The notes below the pieces were generated by a model that was not told the origin of the DNA, did not search any database, and saw nothing but the letters and a program-made list of their open reading frames with translations. Shown in pieces: positions 39,845 through 43,909 of a stretch of DNA of 43,909 bases (position 1 is the first letter of the stretch; every line of letters begins with the position of its first letter). The translations under genes were made by a program, and so were the position numbers. The stretch comes from Parcubacteria group bacterium Greene0416_36. GTDB lineage: Bacteria; Patescibacteriota; Patescibacteriia; VMEV01. Where the stretch lies: positions 1-43,909 of the forward strand of contig VMEV01000017.1 in NCBI GenBank assembly GCA_007375725.1, given 5' to 3'.

Positions 39845-41542
39845 CTAATCAATAGCGACACGCAAGACTTCTGCAATCGTAGTATCTCCTCTTAGGACCT
39901 TCTCTATCCCATCCTCAATCAGAGGAATCATGCCTTCGCGGATCGCCTGGTGCCGGATTTCAGAAGCATTGCGGTTCGACATGACCATATCGCGAATAGT
40001 ATCAGTCATTTCCAACACTTCAAAAATACCCAAACGCCCTGCGTATCCACTGCCTCGGCACACCAAACAGCCTTTTCCTCTATAAAGCACCACGTCTTTG
40101 AAATGGGTAATTCCAAATTTCTTCTTTAGATCCACACTTTTGGCAACCTCTTCCAGGGCCTTTGGGTCCGTAGTGGAAATGATACACTTCGGACAAATTT
40201 TACGGATGAGTCGCTGCGCAATGGCAATATTGACGGATGACGCAACCAAAAAAGACTCCACGTGCATGTCAATGAGCCGAGGGAGCGTGGTCGCCGCGTC
40301 ATTGGTATGAAGGGTCGAGAGAACCAAGTGACCGGTCAAGGCCGCGTTAATCGAAATTCCAGCCGTTTCTTGGTCTCGAATTTCGCCAACCATGATCACA
40401 TCGGGATCCTGTCGCAAAATCGAACGCAGTCCCGAAGCAAAGGTCAAATTGGTCCGTGAGTTCACCTGAATTTGATTCACTCCGCCTAAATGATATTCGA
40501 CTGGGTCTTCGATAGTCGAAATATTGATGGAACGCTTATTCAGTATCTGCAAAATCGCATAAAGCGTGGTTGTTTTTCCAGAACCCGTGGGACCCGTTGC
40601 CAGAATCATGCCATGAGGGCGCTTCATATTGCGCTTGACTATTTCATAACAGGCATCCGAAAAACCAAGATCTTGAAGGGTTAGGGTCTTGGACTTCTCG
40701 GTCAAGAGGCGCATGACGATTTTCTCTCCCTCGGTAATGGGAATGACCGAAACACGCACATCAAAACGATAACCCTTCTCGCGGATACGGAATTTGCCGT
40801 CTTGAGCAGACATATGCTCGTCCGTTCGCAGGCGAGACATAACCTTGATGCGGCTGACCACCAGCGGATGCAAAAATTTGGGAACCGAGAGCACATCTTG
40901 AAGCATTCCATCGACTCGAAATCGGACAAAGACTTCGGATTCTTGAGGTTCGAGATGAATATCAGACGCGCGGCTATTGTAAGCATACTTGAGAACCGTA
41001 TCCACCATATTCACAATGGGAATAGCGGTTTCCTCTTCTTCCTGAGCTGTTTTGGCAGCCTCTTCCGCCTGGGCCACGCTTTCGGCAATCAAAGCGGCAA
41101 ACTCGTCTTTGAGATTTTTCTTATAAAGCACTAGGGCGTCCATGATATCGGATTCCGAGGCCAAATAAATCAGTACCCCACCCAAAAACCGCCGTTTGAG
41201 CAACCGGATGGTTTCTGTATCATCGGGATCCATCATCGCGACCTTAATGCCGCTGGCAGATTTTTCAAACACAATCAATCCTCGGTCGCTAGCCATGGAT
41301 TCGGGTACAAGCCTGATGACATCCGGAGACAAATTCACTTTTTTCAAAAATACAAAAGGGACTTTTTTATAATCCGCGATCAACTGGCCTAGCTCTTCCG
41401 CCTTGAGGATATTTTTGTAGACCAGATATTTCTCAAACGAAATCCCTTCTTCTTTGGCAGAACTAAACAATTCTTCCGCCTGTTTGTCTCCTATAATCTG
41501 ATAATCCAGAATCAATTTTTTAACCTCCTCGGAGGTAACCAT
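39845..41542 (-). CDS. pilB: Type IV pilus assembly ATPase PilB (set 2)
   Basis: 565 residues. The N-terminal T2SSE_N domain (about 1-150; 'AEELGQLIADYKKVPFVFLK') is followed by the ATPase core: 'RASDIHLEPQ', Walker A 'GPTGSGKTTTLYAIL', 'STIEDPVEYHLGGVNQIQVN', Walker B 'DPDVIMVGEIRD', His-box 'TGHLVLSTLHTNDAATTLPR', and zinc Cys pairs 'CPKC' and 'CLVC'. It is the normal PilB size. It powers pilus extension. It differs from the set 1 ATPase by the added N-domain, and the cores are alike. Confidence 0.95.
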   Translation of the reverse strand: MVTSEEVKKLILDYQIIGDKQAEELFSSAKEEGISFEKYLVYKNILKAEELGQLIADYKKVPFVFLKKVNLSPDVIRLVPESMASDRGLIVFEKSASGIKVAMMDPDDTETIRLLKRRFLGGVLIYLASESDIMDALVLYKKNLKDEFAALIAESVAQAEEAAKTAQEEEETAIPIVNMVDTVLKYAYNSRASDIHLEPQESEVFVRFRVDGMLQDVLSVPKFLHPLVVSRIKVMSRLRTDEHMSAQDGKFRIREKGYRFDVRVSVIPITEGEKIVMRLLTEKSKTLTLQDLGFSDACYEIVKRNMKRPHGMILATGPTGSGKTTTLYAILQILNKRSINISTIEDPVEYHLGGVNQIQVNSRTNLTFASGLRSILRQDPDVIMVGEIRDQETAGISINAALTGHLVLSTLHTNDAATTLPRLIDMHVESFLVASSVNIAIAQRLIRKICPKCIISTTDPKALEEVAKSVDLKKKFGITHFKDVVLYRGKGCLVCRGSGYAGRLGIFEVLEMTDTIRDMVMSNRNASEIRHQAIREGMIPLIEDGIEKVLRGDTTIAEVLRVAID

Positions 41543-41547
41543 AAATA

Positions 41548-41952
41548 CTATTTTTTGAGAGATGATTTTACCACATAATCCTGAACCTTTCGGACCACGT
41601 CATGAATACTGAGATTCGTTTTGACCAAATAATCGACAGCTCCCAGCTCCATTCCCTTTTTGACATCGTCTTCCTGCCCCAAATTGGACAAAATGATAAT
41701 CGGAATATCCTTGGTTTTAGATGAAGATTTCACTTCTCGCAGAACATCAAAGCCATTTTTCTTGGGCATTACGATATCCAAAAGCACTAGATCGGGCAGA
41801 TCTTCAGCCACCCTGCGGGCTCCCTCCTCACCATCTCCAGCTAAGAGTGTCTCATATCCTCCAGCTGTGAGCTTGGTCGAATAAACCTTGCTCAAAAAAC
41901 GATCATCTTCCACCACGAGTATTTTGGCTTTTGCTTTGTCTTTATGGATCAT
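41548..41952 (-). CDS. Single-domain response regulator (CheY/PilH-like)
   Basis: 134 residues: a receiver domain alone. The acidic pair is in 'ILVVEDDRF', the phospho-acceptor Asp in 'LVLLDIVMPKKNGF', Ser/Thr in 'IIILSNLGQ' and Lys in 'DYLVKTN'. No output domain is present, so it must act by protein contact. It is the first gene of pilus set 2, 5 nt before pilB, and could tune PilB (inference). The unpaired histidine kinase of set 1 is a possible partner. Confidence 0.92.
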   Translation of the reverse strand: MIHKDKAKAKILVVEDDRFLSKVYSTKLTAGGYETLLAGDGEEGARRVAEDLPDLVLLDIVMPKKNGFDVLREVKSSSKTKDIPIIILSNLGQEDDVKKGMELGAVDYLVKTNLSIHDVVRKVQDYVVKSSLKK

Positions 41953-42118
41953 ATGGTTTCACAAAAAAATACTTTAGCCCTCCTATTCAAAATAATAATA
42001 ACAATTTTTGTTTGATTCTACCACTTAATCAAAACTAATTTCATTTGCCAAAAGGTCAAAAATAAGAAAAGATGAAGAAATATAATTTGACGCGGCCGCT
42101 GATCGCGTCCCACCTGAT

Positions 42119-43123
42119 ATGTCCGAATTGCTACAACCCCAAGCGACCGCTCTAGAAGTACCGCAAGAGCAGGGTCTGCGCCCCAAAACATTATCTGAAT
42201 ATATCGGACAGGAATCCATCAAAAAGAATCTGGACATCTTCATTTCCGCGGCTAGGAAACGGAAAGATCCTCTCGAACATGTCCTGCTCTACGGCAGTGC
42301 GGGACTAGGAAAAACCACCCTCGCCCACGTCATTGCCCATGAGATGAATGCCAATATCCGCGTTACTTCCGGCCCGGCCATCGAGAAAAGCGGGGATCTG
42401 GCCGCAATTTTGTCTTCTCTCCAAGAGGGGGATATTTTATTCGTTGATGAAATCCACCGCCTGAACCGAAACATCGAAGAAGTGCTCTATCCAGCCATGG
42501 AGGATTTCGCTCTGGACATCATCATTGGTAAAGGGCCGTCAGCCAAGACTATCCGGCTGGCCCTGCCGCCCTTCACTCTCATCGGCGCGACCACCAAAAT
42601 CAGTTCGCTTTCTTCACCGCTTCGAGATCGTTTCGGCAATATCCTGCACCTAGATTTTTATAACCACGAAGACATCACCAAAATCATCACCCGCAGTTCG
42701 AAGATTCTTAGCATTCCCATCCAAAATGACGCAGCAGAGGCCGTGGCTTCCCGGTCCCGCCGAACTCCTCGCGTCGCCAACCGCCTCCTCAAAAGAGTCC
42801 GAGACATGGCGCAGGTGCACGACAAAGAAAATATCGACAACCAAACCGTCGAAGACACCATGAAGATACTCGGCATTGATCTCTTGGGACTCGATGCCAT
42901 CGATCGTTTACTGCTCCGAACCATCATCGAAAAATATAAAGGCGGTCCGGTTGGACTGGGAACCCTCTCGGCCGCAACCGGCGAAGAAATACGCACCATC
43001 GAAGAAGTCTACGAGCCCTATTTACTGCAACTAGGTTTCCTCAATAGAACTCCTAAGGGCCGAGAAGTCACGCATATGGCAAGGGAACATTTGGGATTGG
43101 GAGGACAGAAGGCGTTATTATAA
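42119..43123 (+). CDS. ruvB: Holliday junction branch migration ATPase RuvB
   Basis: 334 residues of normal RuvB length. Walker A is '[15 protein letters not shown]' (usually GPPGLGKT, here GSAGLGKT), Walker B '[17 protein letters not shown]', sensor 1 'TLIGATTK', Arg finger 'SPLRDRFG', and the C-terminal DNA-binding winged helix '[20 protein letters not shown]'. With RuvA it moves Holliday junctions during recombination. ruvA and ruvC are not in the window. The stop codon (43121-43123) is directly followed by palindromic element copy 8. A TATAAT lies at 42081-42086; there is no SD. Confidence 0.96.
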   Translation: MSELLQPQATALEVPQEQGLRPKTLSEYIGQESIKKNLDIFISAARKRKDPLEHVLLYGSAGLGKTTLAHVIAHEMNANIRVTSGPAIEKSGDLAAILSSLQEGDILFVDEIHRLNRNIEEVLYPAMEDFALDIIIGKGPSAKTIRLALPPFTLIGATTKISSLSSPLRDRFGNILHLDFYNHEDITKIITRSSKILSIPIQNDAAEAVASRSRRTPRVANRLLKRVRDMAQVHDKENIDNQTVEDTMKILGIDLLGLDAIDRLLLRTIIEKYKGGPVGLGTLSAATGEEIRTIEEVYEPYLLQLGFLNRTPKGREVTHMAREHLGLGGQKALL

Positions 43124-43207
43124 CAACAAATCCCCCTTAGTCCCCCTTTGACAAGGGGGAGACAGCTCCCTCCCTTGTCAAAGGGAGGGTTGGGGAGGGA
43201 TTTGTTG
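43124..43207. repeat. Dispersed palindromic element, copy 8
   Basis: An 84-bp core from CAACAAATCC to GGATTTGTTG with both hairpins. No ATACC ends. It begins at the base right after the ruvB stop codon and ends 29 bp before the msrB ATG, and it is the same type as copy 5. Confidence 0.85.
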
Positions 43208-43235
43208 CTTACATTCCATATCATTGTATTATATT

Positions 43236-43619
43236 ATGACCATCAACGAAGAATCTTTGAAACAAAAACTTACACCCGATGAATATCGCGTGCTCCGGGA
43301 AAAAGGCACAGAAATGCCGTTCTCCGGAAAATACGTGGATTCAAAAGAAAAGGGCATGTTCATATGCAAAGCTTGCGGCGCCGAACTGTTTTCGTCTGAT
43401 GCAAAATTTGATTCGGGAACCGGATGGCCGAGCTTTGATAACCCCGCCAATACAGAAAATATCGAACTCAAAACCGATTTCTCTGGCGGCATGGCACGGA
43501 CAGAAGTACTTTGCCGTCAATGCGGTTCTCATTTGGGTCATGTTTTCCCCGACGGTCCCACCCAAACTGGACAGAGGTATTGCATCAATTCCATTTGCCT
43601 CGATCTCAAAAAATCTTAA
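43236..43619 (+). CDS. msrB: Peptide methionine (R)-S-oxide reductase MsrB
   Basis: 127 residues from the ATG at 43236 (another start at 43224 would add four). Motifs: '[20 protein letters not shown]' with zinc pair CxxC, '[13 protein letters not shown]', '[18 protein letters not shown]' with the second CxxC, and the catalytic Cys in '[12 protein letters not shown]'. It reduces methionine-R-sulfoxide in proteins using thioredoxin. The last part has 'ICLD' instead of the common 'SLKF'. It is likely part of the cell's oxidative repair along with the nearby CcdA/thioredoxin system, but it is 15 kb from those genes. Confidence 0.95.
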   Translation: MTINEESLKQKLTPDEYRVLREKGTEMPFSGKYVDSKEKGMFICKACGAELFSSDAKFDSGTGWPSFDNPANTENIELKTDFSGGMARTEVLCRQCGSHLGHVFPDGPTQTGQRYCINSICLDLKKS

Positions 43620-43622
43620 AAA

Positions 43623-43730
43623 CTAGGCTTCAGCAAAATCCACTCCCCCAAAGACCAGCGGCCTTTTTTTATATTCAGCCAAAGCCTCTAGCCAATAGGA
43701 ATCTCTCATCTTGCCGACTGATAATACCAT
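43623..43730 (-). pseudogene. rlmH: Remnant of rlmH (23S rRNA methyltransferase H) N-terminus
   Basis: The minus-strand frame reads 'MVLSVGKMRDSYWLEALAEY' then 'KKRPLVFGGVDFAEA' and stop. The first 23 residues match the start of RlmH ('iLaVGKlKekYW..ai.EYekRl'); the last 12 do not, and the remaining about 130 residues of RlmH are absent. The ATG itself falls in the terminal repeat of palindromic element copy 9, so the native first residues are lost too. The msrB stop is 4 bp from its end. Fragment identity is by motif recall only. Confidence 0.6.
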
Positions 43731-43907
43731 TTTCAATTAACCAATCATCAAAACATCTGAATGCTCCAGCAACAAATCCCTCCCCAACCCTCCCTTTGAC
43801 AAGGGAGGGGGCTGTTTCCCCCTTGTCAAAGGGGGACTAAGGGGGATTTGTTGTTAGGCTATTTTCAAAAGGCTTTTAATTGATAATGGGTTATTTAAAT
43901 TTGGTAT
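43724..43907. repeat. Dispersed palindromic element, copy 9 (full length)
   Basis: The most complete copy, 184 bp. The left end ATACCATTTTCAATTAACC and right end TTTAAATTTGGTAT form imperfect terminal inverted repeats. Between them are CATCTGAATGCTCCAG, the core with both hairpins, and AGGCTATTTTCAAAAGGCT. It lies at the break point of the rlmH remnant. No coding sequence is inside. Confidence 0.9.
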
Positions 43908-43909
43908 AA

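Overview
The window reads as a chromosomal stretch from a Candidate Phyla Radiation (Patescibacteria) bacterium, most likely near Peregrinibacteria. This is inferred from several signs: a divergent 16S rRNA with a mismatch in the 515F primer site, two Gram-positive-style type IV pilus (T4P) gene sets without an outer-membrane secretin, several small exported proteins of unrecognised family, and short genes with many A/T-rich starts lacking a Shine-Dalgarno (SD) sequence. UGA is used as a stop (for example at 25433 and 27514), which argues against the UGA=Gly code of Gracilibacteria/SR1. No prophage, CRISPR array or transposase gene is visible.

Layout. 1-1700: a two-gene regulatory module (DNA-binding/GHKL ATPase plus STAS-like protein) and a tiny basic protein. 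1742-8790: T4P set 1 on the minus strand, headed by a sensor histidine kinase, then a short assembly ATPase, platform protein, four minor prepilins and a pilin. 8896-12170: accessory DNA with a broken fic gene, two proteins of unknown function, a GIY-YIG nuclease and tRNA-Asn. 12296-18564: saccharopine dehydrogenase-like enzyme, RecQ, methyltransferase, endonuclease III, a glycolipid glycosyltransferase, tRNA-Gly and tRNA-Cys. 18730-20575: a free-standing 16S rRNA unit with its own promoter, leader/trailer processing stem and terminator, and no 23S or 5S. 20704-23460: unknown genes, a hicB remnant, hairpin-rich DNA and a possible structured RNA behind two strong tandem promoters. 23593-28208: a DksA-like zinc protein and a thiol-redox operon (DCC protein, small membrane protein, CcdA, TlpA/DipZ-like thioredoxin, unknown protein). 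28367-33848: orphan antitoxin, two exported proteins (one with repeated Cys/Trp modules), a pseudouridine synthase and tRNA-Arg. 34017-41952: CHASE2 adenylate cyclase, glycosyltransferase and T4P set 2 (pilin, PilM, PilC, PilB, CheY-like regulator). 42119-end: RuvB, MsrB and a remnant of rlmH.

The most striking feature is a family of dispersed palindromic elements, nine copies plus one of a second type. They share a core that begins CAACAAATCC and ends GGATTTGTTG and encloses two G/C-rich hairpins. Full copies are about 185 bp with imperfect terminal inverted repeats starting ATACC. They sit between genes of one operon, directly against stop codons, or 15-22 bp before start codons, and one lies at the break point of the rlmH remnant. 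A second element (23593-23879) has 18-bp perfect terminal inverted repeats around a related core.

How the genes may work together (inference): the two T4P sets plus an unpaired kinase, an unpaired receiver and a cAMP-producing cyclase suggest regulated surface pili. The redox operon would keep exported Cys-rich proteins, such as the one at 30616-32805, correctly disulfide-bonded.
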